Shown one piece after another: positions 53,374 to 64,000 of a stretch of 64,000 bases of DNA. This DNA comes from Leptobrachium leishanense (lineage: Eukaryota; Chordata; Amphibia; Anura; Megophryidae): NCBI GenBank assembly GCA_009667805.1, contig CM019064.1:73778400-73842399 (forward strand). Reading direction: 5' to 3'. Both the position numbers and the translations under genes were made by a program. The notes beneath the pieces are model-generated. The model had not been told where the DNA came from. It saw only the letters and a list, made by a program, of their open reading frames with translations, and did no database searches. Positions within the stretch are counted from its first letter, which is position 1; each line of letters begins with the position of its first letter.

Positions 53374-54470
53374 TGCATAAATTTAAAACTCTGTTTCGAA
53401 TTTGATGAGAATGCAGGTGCACGGTTGCGCTGCAGAAGGGCACCTGCTCTAGATAAATGATAAAAACCCTTGAGTTTTAAATCATAATAGTTGCACTGCT
53501 AAAATTGCTCCTTTGTCTTTTTTTTATGCAAACCATAATTTAATCCTTATTTTGACAAATCTAGAAATTGACGTGAAGAATAGAGCTAACATTAAAAGCA
53601 TTTTTTTATATAATTATAGATAGGCAAGCAAATAGAATGTTCAAATGAAATACAAAATAATTCAAAGAAAATTACTATTTTACTAGCACTCTGCATAGAT
53701 TCAGATTTTATTACACCAATGGTTAAAACATTTGCATTCAAGAGCCAGTACGGATGTTCTGAGCGAAGATCCAAGGGAATGCAAAATTCTATTCCCTGAC
53801 GTTATCAATAAATAAAGTGCTCTGCCGGAGTTATGGGCTAGGTGGTTTGAGAACGTAGGGAAGTAAAGCAGTAGTATGATTTTATTTTTTTAAAGATGAA
53901 ATAAGATGCAAAACTTTAAACCTGTGTAGACAAACTTCTGTCTCAATGGAATTGTACAATATAGGATTTATTTTAACCCTTAATTGTCCTCTCTTCTTTC
54001 CGTGTTGTAAATTTGAACAAGTCGAATCATTAACCTCTTTTTATTGTAATTTTTTTGTCATAACATTTATTTGAAACATGGGAGGCAAAGTTAACAATTA
54101 CATGTAAGGTAAAATAAACATTTTGCAGAGAAAATGTGATTCTGAGATGTAAAATAATGTACATTTGATATTTTTTTTATTTTTCATGTATTCCTTTATC
54201 TTTTACAGAAATATTGTTGGAATGAAAGATTCTTAAGGCTTGCTAGTGTTCTTTATCTTACACAGTGCTACATGGGTCTGCCTTATCAGAATACAGGCAG
54301 AAATGTTCTTTGTGTCAATACAGTAAATGTGATAAAGCTACATAATATTTGTGGTCAGGTATTCTGCTTATGGGGATTTATAGAGATCATAATGAGATTA
54401 TTAGCAATGCAGCTAACAAAAAAAAAAATAACAATAAAAAATAAACATAATATCTATATGTGGAATAATA
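53374..54470. other. No gene seen
   Basis: A+T-rich. A TTAACCCTTAATTGTCC near 53974 may be the left end of a TTAA element whose right end is at 54842-54858. Confidence 0.4.
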
Positions 54471-55413
54471 CCGGTATATAGAAATTACAATAACACCTTG
54501 TATCTGTACTGTACAAGGACTTGCAGTCATTATAACACACGAATCCCCATATCCCTGTGCAGTAATGAGTGACCCCAGAGCGCTCCTTGTATTCTGCCCT
54601 CTCTCTGGCTGCTGTAATACAGCAGCAAAGTCTTTGAACATTTTGATAGAGTGAGGTTTGGGGCTGCAATTTGCAGCTTGTTTTATCTCTCTCCGGGGTG
54701 ACTGGAGAGGGACTAAAACAAAGGATTTTGTTTTTCCACAGGGGACAAACTAATCTTGCTTTAAAATGTTTTTAAATGGGGCTTCATATGCTAATTATTG
54801 CTTTTCAATGTAATGTAATTCTAGATTGAGTTAACTCGATTTTGGCAGTAAAGGGGTTAACAACTTGAGCTGCTATTCCAGAGGAGCTACCAACATTATG
54901 TGCATCTTGGATGTTGCACCAGGTTACAGTATAGGAATGGCTCCTTAGAGTGGTTTTCTATGGTAGCTGTTACTTTGTGGCTAGATGTAGAATAACAAGC
55001 TATTCCAACATGGTGTGCTCTGCCTGGCTCAAGACAGTATTCTGAAAGGATTACTGGTTCAGAAAGCCTGGTGTTAAGTTCTTATGTGTGGCAAAATCAC
55101 AACGCTTTAAATAAAATAATGCTAATATAAAGAAATTACAGTAACACCTTGTATCTGTACTGCACAGGGATTTTCAGCCATTATGAGCTCTCTCTGTATT
55201 GTGCCCCTTCCCTGGCTGTTGTAATACAGCAGCAAAGTTTTTAAACTTTTTGTTAGTGTGAGGTTTGGGACTGCTATATGTAGCTCAGTTTACAGTATTA
55301 CAGGGTGACAGGAGAGACATAAAACAAAGATGTTCGTTTCTCCTCTATTGATCAATTTCATTGTTTTACAGTGCAAAATCGAGTTAACTTGACTTTGGTA
55401 TTGAAAGGCTTAA
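54471..55413. repeat. Diverged repeat pair around copy B of the 16745 repeat
   Basis: 54475-54858 and 55127-55413 are related: GAAATTACARTAACACCTTG, GTATCTGTACTG, GCTGTAATACAGCAGCAAAG, AGTGAGGTTTGGG, GAGTTAACT, ending TTTGGYAKTRAAGG and TTAA. Between them 54862-55105 matches the split repeat at 16745-17300 and carries its unoccupied TTAA (about 55074). Confidence 0.65.
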
Positions 55414-56210
55414 TAGGAGTTTTGGATCTCATTCTAGGATAGCAAATTAAAAATAAATGACAACACACTTCCCTTTGGTCACAGTGCGTAGAGTGTCCCT
55501 TTGATGATTAAGAGATTCAGAAAGAAGAATCACAAACCGGATCTTGCTCTGTGTCTCTGCACCAAACCCTTAAGACTTCATAGGCAGGTTTCATGACCAC
55601 GTTATCTAATTGCAATTCTTCATGCCCCTTTTTTCCCAATCATAACGCCGAGCATCTGTTTACAGCAGACAATTTGGTGGAACTATAAATTCAACAGTCT
55701 GAAGTAGCTAATGAATTTTTATATGGCACTGCCACCCGGGAAATTAGTGCTTTAAAAGCAATGTGTGTTGCTAAAGGAACGACCTTTTTGATGAGATTAG
55801 TCTATTCCTCAGAGGCGATATCAAGGAATAGAATGTGTTTTACAAAATTCTTGATGACTTTGCCGCAATATATCACAATAATAATAATAATAATAAAACA
55901 CTTCTGTTATTTTAAGGGACAGAGTATGTAGACAATGGTCAGAGGAGGAATTTTTTCTTAGTTTTTGTGTTACTATCTGTGAAAATTACACGTGTACGTT
56001 TCTATATTTTTTTCTAAGTGTAGAAAGCATTATCTATTAGATTGTAATATAATATTCATGGTACTGCAAAAACAAACACAAAAATAGAAAGATCACTATG
56101 CGGTGATCAATACTGTCAATACTTATTTTATAACTTAACTCCTGTCACATTCAATGGCATGTATAAGACCATTAAACCTAACTGACCCAACATCTTACTG
56201 CAGTCCTCCT
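55414..56210. other. No gene seen
   Basis: TAGAGTGTCCCTTT at 55490-55503 is a lone TTAA-family end. An (AAT)n run lies at 55878-55895. Nothing else. Confidence 0.4.
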
Positions 56211-56405
56211 TTTATTTTATTATTATTATTACACAGCGCTGTACAATAAGCACAGTATAGACAGGGTTACAATACATTGAACAACATTTGACAAACAGTA
56301 CAGGAGGAGATGAGGGCCCTATTCCCGTAGGAACTCACAATCTGGGAGGGTTGGGGTTGGAAACAGGAGGAGTGGACTGTAATGTGAGAGTGATTGATGG
56401 TTGCG

Positions 56406-58376
56406 TCAGTGAGTTGGGTGGTAGGCTTCCCTAAATAGGAATGTTTTCAGGGAGCGTTTGAAGGAAGAGAAGTTAGGGGAAAGTCTGACAGTACGAGGGA
56501 GAGCGTTCCAGAGAGTGGGGGCTGCGCGTGAGAAATCCTGCAGTCTATCATGGGAAGAGGTGATGCGGGGAGAAGCTAGACACAGGTCACTGTTTGACCT
56601 TAGGGAGCGGGCTGGGGTGTATTTGGTGATTAGTGAGGACAGGTAGTGGGGAGCTGAGTTAGTGAGGGTTTTGTAGGTAAGGATAAGGATTTTGAACTTA
56701 ATTCTGCAGTGGATGGGGAGCCAGTGAAGGGACTCGCAGTGGGGAGCGGCAGAGACAGAGCGGTGGGTGAGGTGAATTAGCCTGGCGGAGGTGTTCAGGT
56801 TGGATTGTAGGGGGGAGAGGCGGGACAGAGGGAGGCCAGATAAGAGATTATTGCAATAGTCGAGTCGGGAGATTACCAGGGCGTGTATGAGTTGTTTTGT
56901 GGTGACAGCGGTAAGAAATGGCCGAATTCTGGAAATATTACGCAGTTGGTATCGGCAGGAGGAGGAAAGAGACTTGATGTGGGGGATGAAGGAAAGAGCA
57001 GAATCAAGTGTAACTCCAAAGCAGCGAACTTGGTTTGATGGGGAGATGGTGATACCCTCCACTGTGATAGAGAAGTCAGGAGGTGGGGAGGCATTGGAGG
57101 GAGGAATAAGTAGGAGTTCAGTCTTTGACATGTTGATCTTTAGGTGGTGGGAGGCCATCCAGGAGGAGATGCCAGATAAACAGTCACTGACTTTTGAGAG
57201 GACAGGGGGAGAGAGATCAGGGGTAGAGAGGTAGATCTGAGTGTCATCAGCGAAGAGGTGGTAATTAAAGACAAAGCTGTTGATGATTTTGCCCAGGGAG
57301 GAGGTGTAGATGGAAAAGAGCAGAGGACCAAGGACAGAGCCTTGAGGTACACCAACAGATAGAGGCAATGAGGAGGAGATGTTACCAGCAAAGGACACAC
57401 AGAAGGACCTGTTGGATAAATAGGAGTCAACCCAAGCAAGTGCAGTGTCACCGAGACCCAGAGAGTTGAGGGTCTGTAGAAGGAGGGGGTGGTCAACAGT
57501 GTCAAAAGCAGCCGAGAGGTCAAGCAGGATGAGAATAGAATAGTGGCTGTGTTTTTTAGCAGTTAGGAGGTCGTTGGTGACTTTGGTGAGGGCAGTTTCA
57601 GTTGAGTGTAGGGGACGGAAGCCAGATTGCAGGGGGTCAAGTAGGGAATTGGAGGACAGGAAGAGGGAGAGGCAGTTGAAGACTAGTTTTTCTAAGAGCT
57701 TTGATGTGAAGGGAAGCAGGGATACAGGGCGGTAGTTGGATGGAGAGTTGGGATCTAGGGATGGTTTCTTTAGTAAAGGGGTAAATAGCGTGTGTTTGAA
57801 GGCGGATGGAAAGGAGCCAGTGGAGAGAGATAGGTTGAAGATGTGTGTGAGAGCAGGGGTGAGGGAGGAGGAGAGGGGAGGAATTAGATGTGAGGGAATG
57901 GGGTCGAGCGGGCACGTGGTGAGATGTGAGGAGGAAAAAAAGGAATTGACTTCCTCCTCAGTGGCTGAGAGGAAGCGGCAGAGGGTGGCAGAGGGGACCT
58001 GTGGGAGTGGAGGTGGCAGATAGCTATCTTGTGTTGGGATGTTGCTTCTGATAGTTAAAGTTTTACTGAGGAAGTAGTCTGCCAGGTCTTGACCGCTGAA
58101 GGCAGCAGTGGGGGGAGGTGCAGGTGGGTAGAGGAGGGTGTTGAAGGTGGACCAGAGCCATTTAGGGTTGGAGGACAGCGTAGATATAAGAGATGAGAAG
58201 AAGGATTGTTTGGCCAAGTGGAGGGCAGAGGTGTATGACCGGAGAATAAACTTGAAGTGAACAAAATCAGCTTCAGAGCGGGATTTCCTCCAGGCACGCA
58301 CTGCGGTGCGGGAGCATCTTTGCAGGTAGCGAGTCTGGGGGGTGTGCCAGGGCTGAAGCTGGCGGCGTGGGGCCTT
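56406..58376 (-). pseudogene. L2 ORF2, reverse transcriptase
   Basis: The frame is the same as the second half of the endonuclease; a single TGA at 58374-58376 separates them. From there about 656 codons are open to 56406: [45 protein letters not shown] (motif A), [13 protein letters not shown] (motif B), [11 protein letters not shown] (motif C, F for Y before the two Asp), and the L2 C-terminal [13 protein letters not shown]. With one stop and one frameshift in the whole ORF this copy is a young relic. Confidence 0.9.
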
Positions 58377-59601
58377 TCAGAGTCGAAGAGGAGCAAGAGT
58401 GTCTAGAGCAGAGATAAGCGTAGTGTTGTAGTGATTAGTGGCAGCATCAGGGCAGGTGAAGGATGAGGTATGATGGAGGAGGTGAAGTAGGTTGGAGAAT
58501 TGATGGGGGTCCACAGCATGTAGATTTCTGCGAGTGTGTGTGCAGGGTGGGGGAGCAGGGTGTTTAGGAAGTCCAGATAGGTTGAAAGAGAGAAGGTGGT
58601 GGTCAGAGATGGGGAAAGGGCGACATTTGAACTCAGAAATGGAGCAGAGGTTGAAAAAGACAAGGCCAATAGCGTGACCATCGCGGTGGGTAGGGAGGAG
58701 GGAGGATTGTGTGAGTCCAAGGGAGGATGTGAGTGAAAGAAGTTTGGAGGCAGCAGGGGTTGAAGGATCGTCAATGGGAATGTTGAAGTCCCCGAGAATT
58801 AGGCATGGAAGATTAGAAGATAGGAAGTGAGAAAGCCAGGTAGCAAAGTGGTCAAAGAACTGGGAGGTTGGTCCCGGTGGGCGGTAGATGACTGCCACCC
58901 TGAGAGCCAGAGGAGAGAACAGGCGGATGCAGTGTGTCTCGAAGGAGGAGAAGGAGAGGGATGGGGGTGGAGGGAGATGCTGGTAGGTGCAGGTGGGAGA
59001 GAGCAGGAGTCCGACCCACCATCATTTCTCTCACCAGTCTGGGGGTATGGCTCAAGTGTAGACCGCCATGTGAGAGAGCAGCAACGGAGGCCGTGTCAGA
59101 GGGAGTTAGCCAGGTTTCAGTTAAAGCTAGGAGGTTGAAGGAGTTTGAAAGGAAGAGGTCATGGATTGCTGTGAGTTTGTTGCACACAGAGCGAGCGTTC
59201 CAGAGGGCGCAGGAGAAACAGGACAGGCGCTGAGGGATTATGGGAATGAGGTTGCTGGGCTTGCAGGGAGGTGATTTATGTGCGATGGAGATAGGATGAG
59301 AGGGAAGTATTGGATGTGTTGTGGGGTCAGGGTTAGGGGATATGTCACCTGAATAGAGTAACAGCAGGAGGGTGAGAAAGAGAAGATGGGAATGGGATTT
59401 GTGGGAGTGGGAGTGATTGGCAGCACGAGAGTTAGAGGGAGACCATGTTCTGAGGAAACAACGGAGCTCATGTGAGGCCATCATGTGGGATGAGAGGAGG
59501 GAGGGAGAGATGTAGATAGTGTAGGGGTCGGTGGTAGAGGGGCAGGAGTTCCATTTAAGGAGAAAGGTAGAAGTAAAGAGCAGAAGCGTGAGAGAAAGCA
59601 T
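58377..59601 (-). pseudogene. L2 ORF2, N-terminus and AP endonuclease
   Basis: An ATG at 59599-59601 gives a hydrophobic start, then a second hydrophobic run ending LLLLLYSGDISPNPDP, which resembles a 2A-type motif (consensus end NPGP) known near the start of some L2/CR1 proteins but with D for G. The endonuclease follows: CALWNARSVCNK, LTETWL (catalytic Glu), then a frame change near 58870-58900, then IYRPPG, LILGDFNI (catalytic Asp/Asn) and SDHHLL (catalytic Asp-His). It would nick target DNA to prime reverse transcription. Confidence 0.85.
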
Positions 59602-59610
59602 GATATAGAC

Positions 59611-61230
59611 GTGTGTTTACCCGGAGTAAAAAGTGGGCCTTGCAGTTCCTTCCTCCAGTCCCGCATCTCCAGGAATCAACTATTATTGCAGAAGCCACCT
59701 GCACATCATAGCAATTCAAAGAATTGCATCCCAGAGCTCCTGTGCCACATTCCCCATATGCAGCAAGGAATTCTGGGTAGGATATGCAAATGACCGCTGT
59801 CTCACTTTTATGCATCCTGGATCTGTTATTACACAGAACCCTAAAATCAATGCTATGCCAAACCATGGCTTTCTAGCAGAGATAAGGTTATGCAACTCGT
59901 CAAAGCTACTCCTAGGACAGCGCTGTTTCATATTTGTTGAACCCTCATCAGCTAGGAGCTAGGCATGACCAGTTGCAGTGGATGCTTGGACCATATGTAA
60001 CCCCTTTTTCCCTTATTCCTGGAAGCAGGTCATAATGGACAGCAGTTGCAACTTCTTCTGACGCTGACAGGGATCCTGAGCCTCTGCAATAGTTGGGAGA
60101 TCGGGACATCTTGATCTGATGCAGTGCCTCCACTCAGTGTAGTCTCTTTATTATAGGGAACCCACCCCACTGAGTAGATGAGTATCCTTCATTTAATAAC
60201 ACTCAGAAACCAGAAACATAGGTAAAACGTGTAATGCAGCTGTATAATCATTAAAGGGATTTCAACATATAAACACAGCAATAACAATGCAGCTCCTGGA
60301 TAATTATTATTTGGTTGTAAAGTCCTGTTGTGGGTATAACAGTCACACCATTCCTTTATTGCAGCAGGGCTGCCCCTAGCAAAGTCCCATGGGTAATTTG
60401 TGCACAACGTTGGGGCCCTTTAGTATATAGCGCTATCTGGATAAAGTCTCTCATTCAACTGCATTAAACTGGATAATCCTGAAACAGTCTCTGGAAACAG
60501 TACCTTTATATAACTCCTGTGATTGTAGTTTCTTCATATATAGAGAAAAGAATGCTTGTCTGCATGTAGATCACTCCTCTTGTGTAACTAGGTTGCTCAT
60601 ACACTTCAATCTCTTTAGGAAGAGCCAGTAAATCAGGGAGGAAAAGCCTGCAGCAACTGATGGCAGCTTCCCAGCTTCTTGCTCATGTAGTCAGCACTGG
60701 TTTATCTTGCTTTCACTTTCTTCTAGCAGGAGTATCTCTTGCAGATTCCTGAAGAGATTTATTCTCTGGACCAGTAGACAATGGCTGCTGCTCCTCTGTT
60801 CCTTCCTGGTTCTCCTCTCCACCTTTGGTCCCTCCTCCCCACATGCCAGAAAAAACCCAAAGTACAAAAGGTCCTGGAAGCTCAGTAAAACAAAGTTCTA
60901 AAAGTCCTGGAAGCTCAGTAAAAAAAATAAAAAAACATGAGTTCGTTACACATACGTAAGTAAGTGTCTGGGTAGGATATGCACATGACCTCTGTCTCAC
61001 TTTTATGCATAACCTGCTAGAAAGCCATGGTTTGGCATAGCATTGATTTTAGGGTTCTGTGTAATAACAGATCCAGGATGCATAAAAGTGAGACAGAGGT
61101 CATTTGCATATCCAACCCAGAATTCCTTGCTGTATATGGGGAATGTGGCGCAGGATCTCTGGGATGCAATTCTTTGAATTGCTATGATGTGCAGGTGGCT
61201 TCTGCAATAATAAACACAACTAATTATAGT
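59611..61230. repeat. Inverted pair of repeat C with intervening sequence
   Basis: 59672-59888 and 61012-61218 are reverse complements at high identity. A piece of the same repeat (GGGTAGGATATGCACATGAC, TCTCACTTTTATGCAT) also lies at 60972-61012 in the left copy's orientation, next to the right copy. The 1 kb between holds no recognised protein. The layout could be a solo or rearranged LTR element; a TATA-like TATATAACTCC occurs near 60508. Confidence 0.6.
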
Positions 61231-61481
61231 GTGGAGGCTTTTTATCTCACTTTTAGTACTCCACCACAACCCATATAGAATATATATATTCACTTGTGTG
61301 CAGAGTTTAGCTTTGCTCCTGAAGTTCATTATCAGAAAAAGACAGAGATTTTTTTTGGTTTATTCTGTATTAGCAACTGTATTAAGCTTCCCATGTACAT
61401 TGTTAAAGGAATTGCGACCATATGTTAGAGAATTAGATATGCTGAAGATAAAGAATTATTGGAATATTTCTTAAGGCAAGA
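61231..61481. other. No gene seen
   Basis: Flank between repeat C and the hAT element; no supported feature. Confidence 0.4.
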
Positions 61482-62029
61482 AGGGATGAGCCAAACCCCC
61501 TCGTGTTCGGTTCGCATTCAAACTCGAACAATTTCAAAAGTTCGAGTTCAAACACGAACCGAACTCAATGCAAGTCAATGAGACTCAAAAGTTCGATTTT
61601 TAGAGTGCCCTGCAAGAGGGCATATATGCAAGATATTTGCCATAAAAGTTGCATGGGGGTCCGGGTAGTGCCCTGGGGGACAGGAAACAAGGAAAAAAAG
61701 TTTTAAAAAAAACGTTTTTAAAGGAACAGTGAGTTTTCCATGAAATAAGGGTTAAAAATAAAAACGAAAAATTCCTTCAAATATCGTGCCTAGGAGGTCC
61801 CCATAACCTGCCCGTGATGTGGCGGATTTGTAGGATGTATAGAAACATTTAAAAACAAAAAAATGACGTTTCAAATGACGGTAAACGGTTTTCCTTTAAT
61901 CTAGTCATAAACAACTGCTTGGGGTGGCAGTCTGTAAATTTAGTGATTTTTTGAGCTAAATTATGGTGAAACTTATGCAGGCTTTGGATGAAAGTAACAA
62001 TAGGTGCTTGAAAATTGGGCCTTTAGTGT

Positions 62030-62625
62030 CGGCAACAGTGCCGTCACACCGTATCCCCTCTGTGGTATTGTGGAAGAGTGCAGGGTTGGACCCTGCGGTC
62101 AAATATTAAAATGATATGAATCTGGTACAGGCGTCAGTGCAGCCAAATATTGTGCCTTTGGTGGCAGCAAGTGCCTTCACACCGTAACCCTTTTGTGGTA
62201 TTGTGGAAGAGTGCAGGGTTGGACCCTGCGGTCAAATACTAAATTGATATGAATCTGGGAACAGGCGTCAGTGCAGCCAAATATTGTACCTTTGGTGGCA
62301 GCAAGTGCCTTCACACCGTAACCCTTTTGTGGTATTGTGGAAGAGTGCAGGGTTGGACCCTGCGGTCAAATACTAAATTGATATGAATCTGGGAACAGGC
62401 GTCAGTGCAGCAAATATTGTACCTTTGGTGGCAGCAAGTGCCTTCACACCGTAACCCTTTTGTGGTATTGTGGAAGAGTGCAGGGTTGGACCCTGCGGTC
62501 AAATACTAAATTGATTTGAATCTGGTACAGGCGTCAGTGCAGCCAAATATTGTGCCTTTGGTGGCAGCAAGTGCCTTCACACCGTGACCCTTTTGTGGTA
62601 TTGTGGAAGAGTGCAGTGGTGGAGG
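62030..62625. repeat. Tandem repeat of about 133 bp, five units
   Basis: The anchor TGTGGTATTGTGGAAGAGTG begins at 62061, 62194, 62329, 62461 and 62594, spacing 132-135. Each unit carries GGGTTGGACCCTGCGGTCAA, GCGTCAGTGCAGC and GGTGGCAGCAAGTGCCTTCA. The middle units are the most alike. Confidence 0.92.
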
Positions 62626-62672
62626 TTTTGTGAATGCAGAAGAGATCCCCGATCTATTCCGTTACGTCAACA

Positions 62673-63221
62673 TCAGGGGATTGATAGCTGCTGATCCAGG
62701 ACTGATTCATTTTTATAAATGTCAGCCAGTCTACCGAGTCGGTGGACAGACGCACTCTTGTCTGTGACAAAACCTCCAGCGGCACTGAACGTCCTTTCAG
62801 AAAGCACGCTGGATGAAGGGCAACCTAGTAAACTGCATAGCATATTGGCTAAAGTCTGGCCAGTGATCCAATCTCGACACCCAGTAAGCCAGTGGATCAT
62901 CTGCTGGAAAGGTATCCAGGTCTGCCCTTGACCCTAGGTAGTCCTGCACCATATGGTGAAGACGCTGGCAATGGGTGCCTACATTTGACGTCCTTGGCAT
63001 CGTGGACTAAAAAAATTTAAATTGGCATCAGTCAAGCGGCCCCGGCCTTCACCGCTCTTCCTCTGCTCATCCGCAGCCTCAGAAGCACATGTGTCATCAC
63101 TTGGTAACCTGCCAGTGCCTGGAAAGGTGTTACACAAGTGTTGCTTTAGCGCTTACTCAAGTTGTTTCATCCTGTGCTCCCTCTGTGCGGGCAGGATGAG
63201 CTCTGCAACTTTACCGTTGTA
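62673..63221 (-). pseudogene. hAT transposase C-terminus, decayed
   Basis: It continues the protein above after a stop, with further frame changes. About 62797-63000 holds a short segment before the dimerisation domain. 62673-62900 carries LGCPSSSVLSERTFSAAG, the S-x-x-SER-x-FS block of the hAT C-terminal dimerisation domain. The transposase works as a multimer through this region. Several frameshifts make it inactive. Confidence 0.82.
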
Positions 63222-64000
63222 TCATGGATCAAGAAGGCTTGCCAACCAGTAATGATCCCTCTCCTTGATAGCACGAATCCTGGGGTCCTTTACCAGGCTT
63301 TGCAGGATAAGGGAGCCCATGCAGCATAGGTTGGAGGTGGCGTTAGCTTCCGAGTCTTCCTGGTCAATGAGGAGGATGACCCCATCGTGCACTTCCTCCT
63401 CACAGCCACGTACTAGTCCTTGGGTTTCTGGGCACACAAAAGCCTCCCTTGAGGAATCCCCACCTTCAATGCCCCCACTACTTAAATATTCCTCCTCCTC
63501 CTCATCCTCCTCTTGTCTGATCTGAGGAGGACTCGCTGGAATGCTGTTTGCGGAATGACTCGGGCCTTGAGAGCTATGGAAGGCCTCCTCTTCCTCCCGC
63601 TGCTCTGTCTCTACAGCCACATCTATAATTCCCCGCAGAGTGTGCTCCAGCAGGAACACTAAAGGAATTGTGTCACTGATGCATGCACTGTCCCTGCTCA
63701 CCATCCTTGTTGCCTCCTCAAATGGTGACAGTACAGTGCATGCATCCTTGATCATCAGCCACTGCGGGGGGGAAAAAAAAACAAGTTGACCTGAACCTGT
63801 CCTTGTGCCATACTCACACAGGTACTGGTTGATGGCCCTCTGCTGCTTGTGCAGATGCTGCAGCATTGCTAATGTCGAGTTCCACCTGGTGGGCATGTCA
63901 CAGATCAGACGGTTTGTGGGAAGGTGGAATTCTCTTTGAATTTCTGCCAGGCGAACACTTGCTGGGAATGACCGTCTGAAGTGGCTGCAGACTTTTCTGG
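63222..64000 (-). CDS. hAT-family transposase, partial, internal part
   Basis: The frame is open from the window edge to a stop after WLASLLDP (63222). It includes DMPTRWNSTLAML, the RW-containing block of the hAT catalytic domain, and a helical stretch; then an acidic Glu-rich insert (QEEDEEEEEYLSSGG). It ends in the conserved ASLLDP, which normally continues into RYK. The domain order is that of ZBED-like hAT transposases. The N-terminal BED finger and first catalytic Asp would lie beyond 64000. A stop replaces the residue after LLDP, so the gene is probably broken; this part is intact. Confidence 0.82.
   Translation of the reverse strand, partial: RKVCSHFRRSFPASVRLAEIQREFHLPTNRLICDMPTRWNSTLAMLQHLHKQQRAINQYLCEYGTRTGSGQLVFFSPPQWLMIKDACTVLSPFEEATRMVSRDSACISDTIPLVFLLEHTLRGIIDVAVETEQREEEEAFHSSQGPSHSANSIPASPPQIRQEEDEEEEEYLSSGGIEGGDSSREAFVCPETQGLVRGCEEEVHDGVILLIDQEDSEANATSNLCCMGSLILQSLVKDPRIRAIKERDHYWLASLLDP

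Larger units (their letters stand above)
56211..59610 (-). mobile_element. L2-type LINE, copy 2, 3.4 kb
   Basis: On the minus strand it carries an N-terminal hydrophobic leader, AP-type endonuclease, reverse transcriptase, a 3' end with CAGCGCTGTGTAA and an (AAT)n tail (56211-56232). No ORF1 is seen upstream of 59601; the sequence there is repeat C. It is much longer than copy 1 and has few disabling changes. Confidence 0.9.
61482..64000 (-). mobile_element. hAT transposon, 3' part, runs off the window
   Basis: The left boundary is an AGGGATGAGC end followed by repeated CGAAC/GTTCG words (61500-61560), as in many hAT termini. The transposase is on the minus strand and continues past 64000. 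A five-unit tandem array (about 62030-62625) lies in its 3' untranslated part. Confidence 0.8.

Noticed and set aside
62030..62625. CRISPR-like array
   Set aside because: Units are contiguous 133-bp tandem repeats without unique spacers, in a vertebrate transposon.

Overview
This window looks like repeat-dense intergenic or intronic DNA from a vertebrate, most likely an anuran amphibian. The call rests on the mix of elements: L2-type and CR1/Rex1-type LINEs, several Penelope-like retroelements (PLEs) with GIY-YIG endonucleases, a Tc1 transposon with fish/frog-type ends, many hAT and TTAA-flanked non-autonomous elements, and an old endogenous retrovirus. No host protein-coding gene, tRNA or rRNA gene was recognised. 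Nearly every long reading frame is retrotransposon or transposon protein in some state of decay.

Layout. 333-10600 is an endogenous retrovirus with 1.78 kb LTRs, an ATAT target duplication, decayed gag, protease and probable env, and no visible reverse transcriptase or integrase. A LINE sits in its 5' LTR, a DNA element sits in its 3' region, and a 148-bp-arm inverted repeat lies where pol should be. 10600-28900 holds non-autonomous DNA transposons (TTAA-flanked, Harbinger-like, hAT-like, mariner-like), a tRNA-derived SINE that shares its 3' end with the local LINE, a CA-rich minisatellite and a hammerhead-like motif. 28909-31050 is a truncated L2 LINE. 31071-34401 is a rearranged PLE, ended by a Tc1 transposon (34402-35974) whose transposase carries one visible frameshift. 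37362-41031 is a nest of transposons three deep, including two copies of a TTAA-flanked element built from about 13 consecutive hairpins. 42011-46337 is a PLE inserted as a giant palindrome with a 14-bp target duplication. 47980-51640 is a more complete PLE. 51726-53373 is a two-module tandem array. 56211-59610 is a 3.4 kb L2 LINE with endonuclease and reverse transcriptase. 61482 to the right edge is a hAT transposon with its transposase on the minus strand, running out of the window.

The genes do not form a pathway; what links them is parasitism and nesting. Internal comparisons give evidence without a database: LTR against LTR, filled against empty TTAA sites, arm against arm in palindromes, and copy against copy in the hairpin element. 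The most unusual signals are the multi-hairpin TTAA element, which shows two covarying base pairs between copies, and the palindromic PLE, which has a well-formed hammerhead-like fold in each arm.
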